Positions 11,148-21,777 of a DNA stretch of 24,316 bases are shown here, piece by piece. The stretch comes from Rhizophagus sp. LPA8_4_AMF (taxonomy: Eukaryota > Glomeromycota > Glomeromycetes > Glomerales > Glomeraceae). Location of the stretch: positions 1 to 24,316 of the forward strand of contig JADRCO010000944.1 of NCBI GenBank assembly GCA_021464525.1, in the 5' to 3' direction. Numbering within the stretch: the first letter of the stretch is position 1; every line of letters starts with the position of its first letter. Below the pieces are notes generated by a model that saw nothing but the letters and a program-made list of their open reading frames with translations, searched no databases and was not told the DNA's origin. Both the position numbers and the translations under genes were made by a program.

Positions 11148-12330
11148 ATGAGCGACACAAACCAGGTATTTTTTTTTTTTTAAAAAAAAAAATTTGTTTT
11201 AACTAAACTAATTAAGAAAATGTGTTATTCTGTAGTCAATAGTTGAAAAAGAGATTGTAGTTGTAACCGACCAGGTTTTTAAAAGTGATCTTGGATCGGA
11301 AAAAGGTGTTATGAATCTTTTCTTGTTAACTAAAAAATCATGACGTTTATAAAAATAGGAGATATCAAAGCATTTGAAGCCAACTAATGGTCTTCCAATG
11401 CGTAAGTGGAAGGTTTCGATCTTTGCAATAGGCGATATGGGAGAACATTGTCCTCTAAATTACGTTGAAAGAGTTGAATATATCTTACATCCAACATTTG
11501 AACCTCCTGAAAGAGGTAATGAGAATTTTATTAATAATTTACGAGTTTATTTAACTAATCAAAATAATAACACTTATATAGTGGTGCGGAAACCTCCATT
11601 TACACTTTTTGAAAAAGGTTGGGGCGAGTTTGATATGAAGATAACATTATATTTTACAGATAAAACCATTATTCCTTTTACTTTTTTTCATGATCTTAAT
11701 TTCAAAAAATCTCATTATGAAGTTCCTCACAAACTAGTAAGAATTAACTTTTTTTAGAACATATATATACACCTATATAGCAAAATAATATACTAATTCA
11801 ATTTTTTTTAGACTTTTACGGATCCAAAACCAACATTTCAATTGTTGCTTTTTCACGAAAAATCTGATGAATCTTACTCGTCTATGCCCAAGCCTAATAA
11901 AAAAAAGACAAAATCATCACTTAATGCTTCTATTAAACGACAAAAGAATGATATATCTGGGTCGCCAAGTTATGAATCTGGTAATTCTTCGCGATCACCG
12001 TGTTCTGCTAGTGAATCCACGAATGATAAAGAGAATTATAAGGTAGATTATCAAAAATTAGCAAGAAATCTTTACGCATTAGATGAGGATGACATACTAG
12101 AAGTAATACAAATTGTCAATGATCATCGTTCAGATGACATGTACATAAATGAAGATACGGAAGGTAAAGTTCTTTCTTTTGATTTTTATTTCGGTGAAGT
12201 TTCCTAACATATTTATTAAATAATTTTTATAGGAGAATTTCACATAGATTTATATACCCTTGGTGATGAATTATTGAGAATACTGTGGGATTTTACTGAA
12301 TCAAAACTAGACCAAATTTCACCTATTTAA
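11148..12330 (+). CDS. YEATS + ET-domain protein, Taf14-like
   Basis: Six exons: 11148-11165, 11236-11274, 11359-11515, 11582-11736, 11812-12163, 12233-12330, giving 272 aa. The YEATS domain (about 7-140) shows GLPMRKWKVSIFAIG, YILHPTFEPPERVVRKPPF, EKGWGEFDMKITLYF and HDLNFKKSHYEVPH. The LHPTF loop and GWG turn are the positions that form the acyl-lysine reading cage in AF9/Taf14. A Ser/Lys-rich linker (about 144-200) follows, then an ET-type module (about 202-265) with KLARNLYALDEDDILEVIQI and FHIDLYTLGDELLRILWDF. YEATS plus C-terminal ET is the Taf14 layout (TFIID, TFIIF, SWI/SNF, INO80, NuA3 in yeast) and resembles the AHD of AF9/ENL. Intron 3 (11516-11581) is 66 bp and stop-free in frame; removing it restores the canonical YEATS sequence. 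Convergent with the nucleolin-like gene. Confidence 0.93.
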
Positions 12331-12692
12331 GAATTTATGATTTTTAGTAAAAAAAGTAAAAAAAAGTGAAATGACTTGAACTCCAAAATTATTTTCTTTA
12401 ATATCATCTGATTTTGTTAAATTTTATTTGAATGTTTATGATCACCAGAATTTGTTACATCTTTTATCTTTTATCATTTTCTGGTTATAAAGAAATAATT
12501 TTGATGGGAAATTTTAAAAATGGTTTTTAAAGCGAAAGATTTAAAATTTAAAAATAGTAGTTGAGTTGATTTATGCTGATGAAATTTTAAAATTTGAAAA
12601 ATTTTGTCAGATAAATTATAATTAATATCACAATTAATGATATTATTATGTATTAAAGAATTATATAAAACTTTGCGTTTAGAAGCCCACTT
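12331..12692. other. Convergent 3' spacer
   Basis: The 362 bp between the stop codons of the Taf14-like and nucleolin-like genes. AT-rich; it would hold both 3' UTRs. No further gene seen. Confidence 0.6.
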
Positions 12693-14514
12693 TTAATCGA
12701 AAGTAATTTTTCTGCCCTGTGGAGGTGCTATGGCCCCACGGTTTGCTGCTGCTGACTTATTGAATCCACCACGGCTAAAACCACCTCTGCCACCTCTTCC
12801 ACGTTTGTTGTCGAAACCTCCACGGCTTTTGCCACCACGCCCTCTACGATTTCCAAAATCTATAATTGTTTTAGTATTAAAATTAGTAATAATTTTATAA
12901 AGCGTGAAAAAAAGGAAACATTCCTTACTTGAACCATTATCTCTTTTTCCCTCACTAAAATCAAGGCGAACGGCTCGCCCACCTATTTCAGTACCATGCA
13001 ATTCCATTGCTTTTTGAGCTGCATTGGTATCAGCGAATTCTACGTACCCATATCTTAAATATCGAATGCGAACCGAATAAATAAAAAATCATCTATAAGC
13101 GTTTAATAATAAATAAACGTATCACTAATGCTCACCCTTTTAATTTGCCCGTATCTTCGTGAGTTGGTATTCTAACTGCAACGATCTGACCATAATTACC
13201 GAAAGTTTCCCAGATTTCGTCTTCTGTTACATTAAAAGATAGATTTCCTACAAAAATTGTGTTACTGACTTCGCTCGTACCCCTTGAGAGGTTACTCTTT
13301 TTCTTGAAAGAACCGGTTTTTTGACCGGCAAGATCTACATTAATTGCTCTTCCATCAATCTCTCCACCCGCAAATTTCATTGCATTATTGGCACCTTCGG
13401 TAGTAGCAAATTCTACATAACCAAACCTAAATAAGACGACATTAATTAGTTTAGATAAAAGATATAACAATGAATATAACTTTATTTACCCTCTCGATTT
13501 GCCGGTGTCCTTATCATAAATAATACGAACATCAACAATTTCACCAGCTTCTTCGAATTCTTGGCGTAACCAATTATCATCAACATTGAATGAGAGATTT
13601 CCCACAAAAACTGTCTTACATTCAGACGAATCCTCATTTACTTTTGTTTTTTTAAATGAATTAAAATTAGAATTATCCAATTTTCGTTTTGATGGACTTG
13701 ATTCTACTGTAGGATTATTATTTGAATTTTCAATGTCCATAGCAGTATCTTCATTTTCTTCTTCAGTATCACCTGAACTACTACTACTATCAGAAGAATT
13801 TTGACCTTGGTTATTCGAAATATTTTGAACTTTAGAATCTTCAGCGGAATCAGAAACCTCCTCTTCTGATGAACTGGAATCACTACTAATGAAACTATTT
13901 TTGTTAACTCCATTATTGACTTTAGTTTCTGCAATTCCAGAATCTTCAACAGAATCAGAAGACTCCTCTTCCGATGAGCTGGAATCACTAGTTTCATTTA
14001 AACTATCTTTGTTAACTCCATTATTGACCTTAGTTTCTATAATTTCATTTTCACTAGATTCTTCACTTTCTGATGATGATGAATCGGTATTTTCACCAGG
14101 TTTCTCAGAACCAGTATTTTTTATCTCTTTTTTATTATTCTTTTTCTCTGATTCATCATCAGAACTATCACTTGAGTCGTCAGAGGAACTACTACTTTTA
14201 TTCTCTTCTGTAGCAATTGTTTGATTTTCAGAATCTGAATCACTTTCCTCGTCGGAACTATCGTTGCTGACTTCGCTAGAACTACCGGATTTTTTTGATT
14301 TATTTTTAACACCATTTTTTGTTACAACTTTACTACCATTTCTCTTTTGAATTTCTTCTTCGCTACTACTGCTTGAACTAGATTCTTCTGTTTCGTCCTC
14401 AGATTCAGAACTGGAGGCATCATTTTCTATTGGGGATGTTTTTTTATCTATTTTTGTTCCAGGTTCACTTAAAGGTTTTGCTACCTTCTTCTTTAGCGTT
14501 GATTTTAAATTCAT
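12693..14514 (-). CDS. Nucleolin / Gar2 / Nsr1-like protein
   Basis: Four exons: 14514-13490, 13426-13136, 13053-12929, 12859-12693, giving 535 aa (fission-yeast Gar2 about 500). Residues 1-290 are a Lys-rich start followed by alternating Ser and Asp/Glu tracts, typical casein kinase 2 substrates in this family. RRM1 (about 300-373) has RNP2 VFVGNLSF and RNP1 KSRGFGYVEF. RRM2 (about 397-471) has IFVGNLSF and KLKGYGYVEF. The tail (480-525) is a GAR domain with GRGG, SRGGF and GGFSRGGF repeats. This architecture acts in the nucleolus in pre-rRNA processing and 18S rRNA production. The RNP1 motif of each RRM is split by an intron at the same place (RG|FGYVEF and KG|YGYVEF), as expected for duplicated RRMs. 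The start ATG is at 14514. Intron 3 (12928-12860) is 69 bp and stop-free in frame. Confidence 0.94.
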
Positions 14515-17280
14515 TATCAAAGAAGTAAAAAAAAAAAATTTTTTTTTTTATTTCATCTAACATCATCGATCTACTATCTAATAATTTTCTGATCACATGA
14601 TTCAGGATTTAGTTTTAATATTACAAATCACAAAATCACTAATTTATATTTACATAATACTTATTTGTATTAAATTAACAATATTTATTAAAATTTTTTA
14701 TTAAAAAATTTTAGCAGGAGTTATATTAGTTATAAATCACTTAAAAGATCTATATTAAAAACTAAATTTAAAATGAAATTCTTAACCAGAAATCTAAATT
14801 AAAGATGCTATAATTACAAAAAAATTTATGGTTAACTATTAATAATATATATCACAATTATAATAACAAATAATTAATAATATAAAATTTTTTTTTTATT
14901 TAATAGTTTAAATTTAATTATTTTAGATAATTCTAATAAGTTTAATATTATTAATTAAAATTGAATTATTACATACTACCTAATACCTAGTCAAAAGTAA
15001 TGGATAGAATCCTAAATATCTCTTATTTATATTAATTGAAAAATCACTTCATATTGTGTTTCAGTAAATAGTATTAAAACTAAAAAAATAAAATTAATAT
15101 TATTGGATCCCTCTCATCAAGACAAACTCAACAATATAAACTTCATTAAATTTGGATTATTAGTTAGCTAAAAAAACAGGGGTATGTAATTTAAAATTTT
15201 TTAAAAATACTTTTGAAATAAGCAATTTTTTGAAAATTTAATATAATTAATAAGTACTGACCTATATATAGATTGTTTGGAATTCTTAATAAATACTCTA
15301 TTTTCTTTAAATTTTATATAATATTAAAACCTGAAATTTAAGTTATATTAAATTTCTTATTGCTAATTTACATATTAATATTTATTTTCACATTTTTTTT
15401 ATTATATATATTAAAAATATTTAAATTTTATACTATTTAAAACTATTATTTTAAAAACTAATATAAAGATATATATAATAGTATCTAATTGTTTACATTT
15501 AAAGGTATTATAAATAATGTTATAACTGGTAAATTATTTCTTTAATTTTTGAATTTTTAAAATATTTTAAGATCCTTTAATTATAGAAAGATAAAATTAA
15601 TTTATTAAATTTCTTTTATTAAAATATATATATATAATAGTAATAAAGTTATATCTGTAAAATTAGTAAATAAAATTATAGATTTTTAAATATTAAAAGA
15701 TATTTTTATTATTTAATAATTGTAAAATAATGGATTTTATTTTATCATATTCTTATTGAAATACTATATATTAAGAGTAAAGGTAATTAACATTGTAATA
15801 ATATGGTTAAAAGAAAGATAATTATTTTTTTTTGCTTTACTATAAAAAAAGCTCTTCAATATTTATTGTAAAACTGTTTAAAAATATTTATTAAAAAGCC
15901 AGAATTTCTGTTTTTCAAATAAATTTTACTAAAATATAATGCAAATAGGATGGATTTATAAAAAAACATATTTTTGAATTAACTTCAAACTTATGAAATT
16001 AATAGTATATTAATTAAGAACTGAATATTACTTATTCAAATAAAATTTTTACTAATACCATTTTATTTTTTTACTTTTAGTCATATATTATTTTAAAAAT
16101 TTAAATATATTCAAAAAAATTAAAAACAAATATCTTAATATTTTAATAAATAAATAAATAATATATTTAGCTTCTTTTTATTTGTATATTTGATAAAATT
16201 TATATGGTAATTTGTAAGAAATTATAAAATTTTATTTTTTTTATTAATTTATAACTATATATATTTTTAGATTTAATAAGTAAAAAGATATTCAATTTAA
16301 AGAATTTAACTTTTATTTACAATAATTTGATAATTATTTTATAAATTTATTACAAAAATATTATTTTTTTAATAAAATATTTTAGAATATTTAAAAGTAT
16401 TTTTTAACTAAAAAATAAAATTTATATAAGTAAATTTGTCTGTAAAATAGTTTGAAGAATAATTATAATTTACCAGTTAGATAAGTTATAAAAGTATAAA
16501 TAAGTTAAAGTAATATAGATATATTATATAAATTAAATAGGATAAAGAATTATATAATTTCAAGGTAGACTTACAAAAATAAATATGCAATTATTTTAGT
16601 TTAACCAAAATGTTGTAAGATCTAACAAAATAAAAATGTGTTTATTACAAAGTACCTATAAAATATCTGCACTTTATAACAATATTTTATACTTAAAATG
16701 CAAGACAATACACACATGGAGTCTCTTTAAGATGACAGGTGGTTTATTAATATTTTAATGAATAGTTTGGGTATCAAGCTTCAGACTGTTTTACATACAA
16801 CCCCTTTATACTAACTATTTGGAATTAATAAATGTGTTGCTTTATATTTTATACTAAAAATTCTAAACTGCTGTTAAAAATACTTAACTTTATTAATTAC
16901 TGTAATAAAAAAAAAATATATTTTTTAACATAAAGGGGGAAAAAAAAATGAAGAGAGTGAATATTACAATAATTAATTAATTAATATGGCTGAAACTATG
17001 ATAAGTCAAATTTGGAAGGTCTAGGTTTTATGCACAGTAAGCTTCACCATGGATCTATTAATAATTTGGTAATGACATTTGCTCAAAAGTTCTGGAATAA
17101 ATTTTTCATTATGCAACCCTGAATTAATAATAAAAATGTATCCTTGATCCCTCTAAATCAAAGATTTTTGGGGTAGTAAGTCAATCATACCTGAAGAGGT
17201 TTCTCCATAACCGAGAAATAAGTGAATAAAAGGTAAAAAATAAAGATAAATTTTTGTATTGTATAAAAGAAAAAATACAG
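14515..17280. other. Gene-free AT-rich region (2.8 kb)
   Basis: Extremely AT-rich, with long T and A runs and TA-rich words. No open frame or RNA gene is supported on either strand. The first 100-200 bp would be the nucleolin-like promoter. From about 16,600 onward composition becomes slightly less extreme, but nothing recognisable was found. Confidence 0.65.
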
Positions 17281-17299
17281 CAAAAGTTAAACCGGTTCT

Positions 17300-17575
17300 G
17301 GCAGGTCAGATGACATCAACCATCACCAGTCTCTACCAACTCGTCGTCTGATGACCGCACGAAACTTGGTTGCCTACCTTTACAAGTAGAAAGTTCACCA
17401 CCTGATGGCAAAGTGAGATCTTCCTGCTTGCACTTCTGTTTGCTGATCACCTGATGGTTAAACCAGCAGACAGGGTTGCGTTGAGGGAGTCACCGCCTGA
17501 TGACAGGTTGATAGTTCCCCCTTCGCACTTCCAGCACCATCCACCATCTGATGACCGGCATGGATGTGCGGGTAA
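17300..17575. repeat. GC-richer island of about 50-bp degenerate tandem repeats
   Basis: The words CTGATG or CAGATG recur at about 17307, 17347, 17402, 17451, 17497 and 17548, mostly preceded by a C-rich ACCACC/ACCGCC/ACCATC and mostly spaced 46-55 bp. The copy at 17399-17440 aligns with the copy at 17491-17534 over about 40 bp (CTGATGRC, then a TTCC-rich stretch, then GCACTTC). The island is about half G+C in a region around one quarter. No convincing coding frame. Confidence 0.55.
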
Positions 17576-17714
17576 AAAAAACGAAGTGGTGCGAAAATTG
17601 TAAAATAAATGAATTATTAATTTTAATTTCTGGAATATAAGTGAGAAAAAAAAATCTAAGATATTTAAACAATTTATATCAAATCAAAACAAAATAACTA
17701 GCTTAAAAAAACTC

Positions 17715-19622
17715 TTATCCCTCTAAACCAGGTATCTTTAACACTTGACGCACTGTAACATTATTAGAACGAAGTATTGACCCGTTGATTTCTTCTAATA
17801 ACTCGTCTTGCCTAAATAATTCATCCTATGGAAAAATATCATCAAATGACTTTTGTGAAAATAAATTATGATCATAAAGAAACAAACTGGACAAAGCATA
17901 CATGGAATATAGACATCATTCTGAGAACTGATTTATATTGACTCCTCCCGCTAAGACTGAAGGGCATGACGACGGTGGCAAGCTCACATGACAGGAAGCG
18001 TCCATCGGGGAGGATATTCAATGAATATAATGTTAAACGAGTATCTGAAAAAATGGGAACAGGTTATCATACATTGCAATGGCTAACAAAACATAGAATG
18101 TGCATAGAAAATGCTTAACTACTTACTAATTGATTGCGTACTGAACACCTTTATCCTTGTGGCAAGGTTGATGTCACAATCAAGGTGTTCCCGTAATATT
18201 GTAATTAGATTTAGGATATCTGTTCGGAATGTTTTCTTTGAATCATCTAGAGCATGTTATCGGGTATATTACAGGGAGGACCTGCAACTTCTAAATGCCA
18301 AACGTCAAGCCCATCGGAGAACCTCGTCGCCTTTGTTTGCCGAACGGGAATGGGACTCAAATCCAATCAATATCCAAAGTTAGAAACGTTCTTTCATAAA
18401 ATTTGAATAGTGCTGATACTTGGTATACTATATGCTTTCGCTCGCCTATTTTTCTATTCATAGTGGGACCAACATCTACAAGGTTGTAGCTAAAGGAAAA
18501 GCAATTGTTAGCTGTTCTTTGATGGACCAATAGATATTAATGTCTATCTACAAGTCGGTGAGAACTTTCTCACAATATAGGCGGAAACGTTCATCTATAT
18601 CTTTATAATTCTTATTTCTAACTGCATCCTTGAACTTATCACCAGATTCCTTGAGAGTGGCATTTATATATTCCTCCAAGGCAGAATTCCACACAACGGG
18701 ATTTCTATCACGCATAGAGGACAATTCTTTGGTGAGTTCTATGCCTACTTCTGTTTCCAATTCTTTGGCTGTCAACGCAAATGCACATATAATGGAATTG
18801 TTTTGAGTGTAACTGTTACATAGAAGACCAAAATACTGTTAGAATAACTCTGTTTTCGAAGCAACTCAAAAAGCAGAAACTTACTCCCACAGTTCTTCTT
18901 TCTCGATTGGTCGCTTATTTGGTGTACTTAATAAATGTGTTAATTCTCGAGGAGTTTGTGGTGGGTTTTAGGCGGTAAAGTATCTGTAGCATCTGATGGT
19001 TGTATAGTAATTGAAGCTGAAGATTGAAAAGCACTCGAGGGTTGTAAATGTGCTTGAATGACATCTGTTTTCGAGTTAAGAAATAGTGTATTCTGAAAGG
19101 CGATAATAAAACGTAAACATCCCATTCAACACGTGCACGTAATTGCAATTCAAACCAACCTCAACTGTGTCGTTGAGAACGGCTGATTGTCTTTGATATT
19201 TGGTAGCATCGAAATACTTTCGGCATTCTTCGATAATCGTAATGCCTGCACGAGACTGCGTTGATTGTGAGTTTTATTATTAAATCAAAAGTACCAAAAA
19301 TACTGCCTACCTTTCATTCTAAGTAATTATGGCAGAATGAATTTATCGGATTGGGCGTGGATGTGAGCTGGTTTAATTGATCTAAGCTTTCTCTAAATAC
19401 TATGATCGCCTGTTCGAAGCTAAGCTCGGAATCAACAGCGTACGCGATGAAGTTTTGAAGGCACCATGAAGATGCCTTCTGGATCGTGAAATAAACGTGA
19501 ACGCTTCGCGTACCCGGACTGGCCAGAAATTTGAAATACATGGTTGAAAAAAGACGTGGTTCACGTCCCGCGATGCAGTTTTCTTCGCGAACATTATAAT
19601 TATAATTCACTTTAGGAGGCAT
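17715..19622 (-). pseudogene. Decayed multi-exon gene, family not recognised
   Basis: Six consecutive exons can be read with good GT-AG sites: 19245-19160, 19092-18885, 18812-18552, 18489-18127, 18044-17902, 17825-17715 (stop). Inferred phases agree everywhere except inside two exons. Exon 2 lacks one base (near 18963, switching from TLPPK to PPQTPRELTHLL). Exon 4 carries three frame changes near 18358, 18306 and 18248, with in-frame stops. Readable blocks include IIEECRKYFDATKYQRQSAV, KRPIEKEELWDYTQNNSIIC, RKIGERKHIVYQVSALFKFY, VWHLEVAGPPCN, TRLTLYSLNILPDGRFLSC and DELFRQDELLEEI. Upstream, 19622-19314 has an open frame from MPPK that may be its 5' part. The hydrophobic-E-hydrophobic strand (WHLEVAG) followed by helices hints at a restriction-endonuclease-like fold of a lineage-expanded fungal family; this is weak. 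Sequencing error could mimic the indels, but neighbouring genes show none. Confidence 0.62.
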
Positions 19623-19941
19623 GCCGAGTCTGGCAAAATAAATGGTAAAAGATTTTCTAAATGTGTCAAAAAGTCGTGTTCGATCACGTGATAAATTGAT
19701 ATGATGATTTACGTGCGGGCTACGCTCACAAGTCAACTTACGGACTAATATATCAGATATTGTGATTTTTTAAATATCGGTATTTCTTATATTTTACAGT
19801 TAATAAAATATTATTATACCACGTTTCCTAATAAGTCGTCCGTGATTTTTCTTCTTGATATTTTTATGGGTGATATTTACTTAAAATGGATAAGCTAAAA
19901 AGTCTATCAATAGTTTAAAATTATATACGGGACGTTAGTCT

Positions 19942-20045
19942 CCGTGGTATAAACCAGTTATTCCACGGGATAACCATGAATATCAATGATTTCACGGCGC
20001 AGCCGTGAAAATCATTGATATCCATGGCTACCCGTGGAATAACTA
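19942..20045. repeat. Near-perfect palindrome with alternative hairpins
   Basis: Arms of about 43 nt (19956-19998 and 20002-20044) pair around a 3-nt loop (CACGGC-GCA-GCCGTG) with only a few mismatches and one bulge. The outer arms read AGTTATTCCACGGG and CCCGTGGAATAACT. A third box at 19942-19952 (CCGTGGTATAA) can pair instead with TTATTCCACGG (19958-19968), so two mutually exclusive hairpins are possible. No coding frame. Likely a foldback/MITE-type repeat. Confidence 0.8.
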
Positions 20046-20054
20046 TTACTTAAA

Positions 20055-20160
20055 TTACTGGTAAAAATCATTGTCATATCGGGTTACTGATATATATATG
20101 ATTTTTAATATTATGCCATGATATCTAATGACCCGATATCTAATCATTCGACCAGTGTAA
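20055..20160. repeat. Second inverted-repeat element (about 106 bp)
   Basis: The ends TTACTGGT (20055-20062) and ACCAGTGTAA (20151-20160) are inverted copies with a 2-nt gap. Inside, ATATCGGGT (from 20076) is mirrored by ACCCGATAT (20131-20139), with GATAT/ATATC words further in. It directly follows the palindrome. Probably a MITE-like foldback; no target duplication was identified. Confidence 0.5.
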
Positions 20161-21137
20161 GTTTCAAAACTTTGATAGATATTATATTATATAACTTTTA
20201 ATAAAGTGATTGAAATTTAATTGATTGTTAATATAAATTTAAAAAAGGTATATAAAATTATAATTGTGTAATAACTAGGTTATTAAACTATACTTAATTT
20301 TTCCAATATTTGGCAATTGAAATTTTTGTTTAATAATGTGACGATTTGCTTAGTCTGATTGATATACGGGCCGGTTTGTTTACACTAATTGTCACATGTA
20401 AATTTCGATAAAAACTTTAGACCATAATTCGACTGGTTGAAGTCTGGTCAGTCTGATCGAATGGGACTATTTTATCTAGTATTAAACTGCTATTCTAATG
20501 TAGTGTATAATTTGTTGGAAATAGATTAAACAAGATTTTTCTACTCAATTTATGTCATTTTTTAATTGGCTAAAATTAATTTCACTAAAATCGAATCAGA
20601 ACGGAACAGAATTGAATTGAACAGAGCTAATGAAGAACAGAGGTTAATACGTTTTCTTTTCGAACATTATCCAATATCGCACAAACCAGCCATTTATTTT
20701 ATCACATAGGGGTACATAAACGAACGAGCAAAGATTTCATTGTTTTGTGGACACATGGTTACGTAGGCTAACTTATGGCATTGATTCCAAACATAGTTAG
20801 ACAAATGCATAGATACCCGTTACGGTTCTGTCGATCAATTAATTATTCTATATGTAATTCAGATCATTATAGGTCAGTGAATGTCATTCATGCGAGCAAT
20901 TAATCTTACGTACCAAAAGGTGTTTGTTTGTTTGTAAAACCTTTTACATTAACTCTAGATTTTCCTTAAAAGGCATTTTATAATTTAATATTTATGAACC
21001 TGATTTCAAGCAGTATAAACCAATCACAAAAACTTCATGTTCATTTTTTTTTATTTAAGAAGACTTCCCACAAGTTTTTTTTCCTCCAAGATACCTTAAT
21101 ATACCTTGATCTTGCTTCAACACAAACATATCGCAAT
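20161..21137. other. Intergenic region upstream of the secreted-protein gene
   Basis: No gene is supported. TTTATAAT near 20977-20984 could be a TATA-like element about 155 bp before the chosen ATG at 21138. An in-frame ATG at 20994 would add 48 residues ahead of the signal peptide and is not favoured. Confidence 0.5.
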
Positions 21138-21767
21138 ATGCATTTCCCTACATTCTTTCTTTTTACTGTCTTTCTTTGTTTTTTAACATTGAATGTTGTT
21201 GAAGCAACCAACTACCGAAACTGCCGTAATACCGTAACTATCACCAGGAATCAATGCTATCATACTCCTACTGTAACTAAGACTAAGACCAAAACCAAAA
21301 CCAGGACTGAGACTGAGACTAAAACCAAGACCAAGACCAAAACTATTACTGTAACTACAACTAAGGCTCCCAAAACCGTCACCACCACCACTACTGTAAA
21401 AAGCCCTAACCAGACAGAAACCATCACAGATACCGTCACCACCACCACTACTGTAAAAAGCCCTAACGAAACAGATACCGTCACCATTACTGAAAAACCT
21501 AGCGAAACAGAAACCGTCACCACCACCACTACTATAAAAAGCCCTAACGAGACAGATACCGTCACCATTACTGAAAAACCTAGCGAAACAGAAACCGTCA
21601 CCACTACTACAACTGTTCTTACAACTACAACTGTAAAACCCGATTGTGACACATGTATTGAAAATGGTAAAACTTGTACTAATGATGCAGATTGCTGCAG
21701 CAAACAATGTGGTAATCCTGGTCAAGATGATAGAAAATGCGTTGCAAATAATCCTAAACGAAAGTAA
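21138..21767 (+). CDS. Secreted Thr-rich repeat protein with C-terminal cystine-knot-like module
   Basis: 209 aa, intronless as read. The ATG at 21138 is chosen because it opens a classic signal peptide: a hydrophobic core (FFLFTVFLCFLTLNVV) ending in VEA, with likely cleavage before TNYRN. Next comes a short region with three Cys, then TKTKTKT/TETETKT dipeptide tracts. Then come repeats of a 27-residue unit (VTTTTTVKSPNETDTVTITE and so on) with three Asn-X-Thr sequons. Such Thr/Pro stretches are usually heavily O-mannosylated. The C-terminus has the spacing C-x2-C-x6-C-x5-CC-x3-C-x9-C, including NGKTCTNDADCCSKQC; the last six Cys match the inhibitor-cystine-knot pattern. The tail NPKRK is basic. 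No GPI signal or transmembrane segment follows, so it is probably released or wall-associated. Function unknown. An effector or wall protein is plausible for a plant symbiont but is only inferred. Confidence 0.78.
   Translation: MHFPTFFLFTVFLCFLTLNVVEATNYRNCRNTVTITRNQCYHTPTVTKTKTKTKTRTETETKTKTKTKTITVTTTKAPKTVTTTTTVKSPNQTETITDTVTTTTTVKSPNETDTVTITEKPSETETVTTTTTIKSPNETDTVTITEKPSETETVTTTTTVLTTTTVKPDCDTCIENGKTCTNDADCCSKQCGNPGQDDRKCVANNPKRK
21375..21640 (+). repeat. 81-bp coding tandem repeat
   Basis: ACCGTCACC starts at 21432, 21513 and 21594, exactly 81 bp apart; a shorter related unit begins at 21375. The unit encodes 27 residues, keeps frame and includes one sequon per copy. Copies are nearly identical, so copy number probably varies between strains. 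Confidence 0.9.
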
Positions 21768-21777
21768 GAAATCTTTA

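Noticed and set aside
13586-14224. Long plus-strand open frames opposite the nucleolin acidic region
   Set aside because: They are complements of Ser/Asp/Glu repeat codons (Ser-, Leu- and Phe-rich translations) with no independent gene signal.
20994-21137. Upstream start for the secreted protein at 20994
   Set aside because: It would bury the clear signal peptide 48 residues inside the protein.
21183-21725. Two long minus-strand frames (Val/Ser/Gly/Phe repeats) opposite the secreted-protein gene
   Set aside because: They are antisense readings of the Thr/Lys repeat; the plus strand has a signal peptide and a Cys pattern, these do not.
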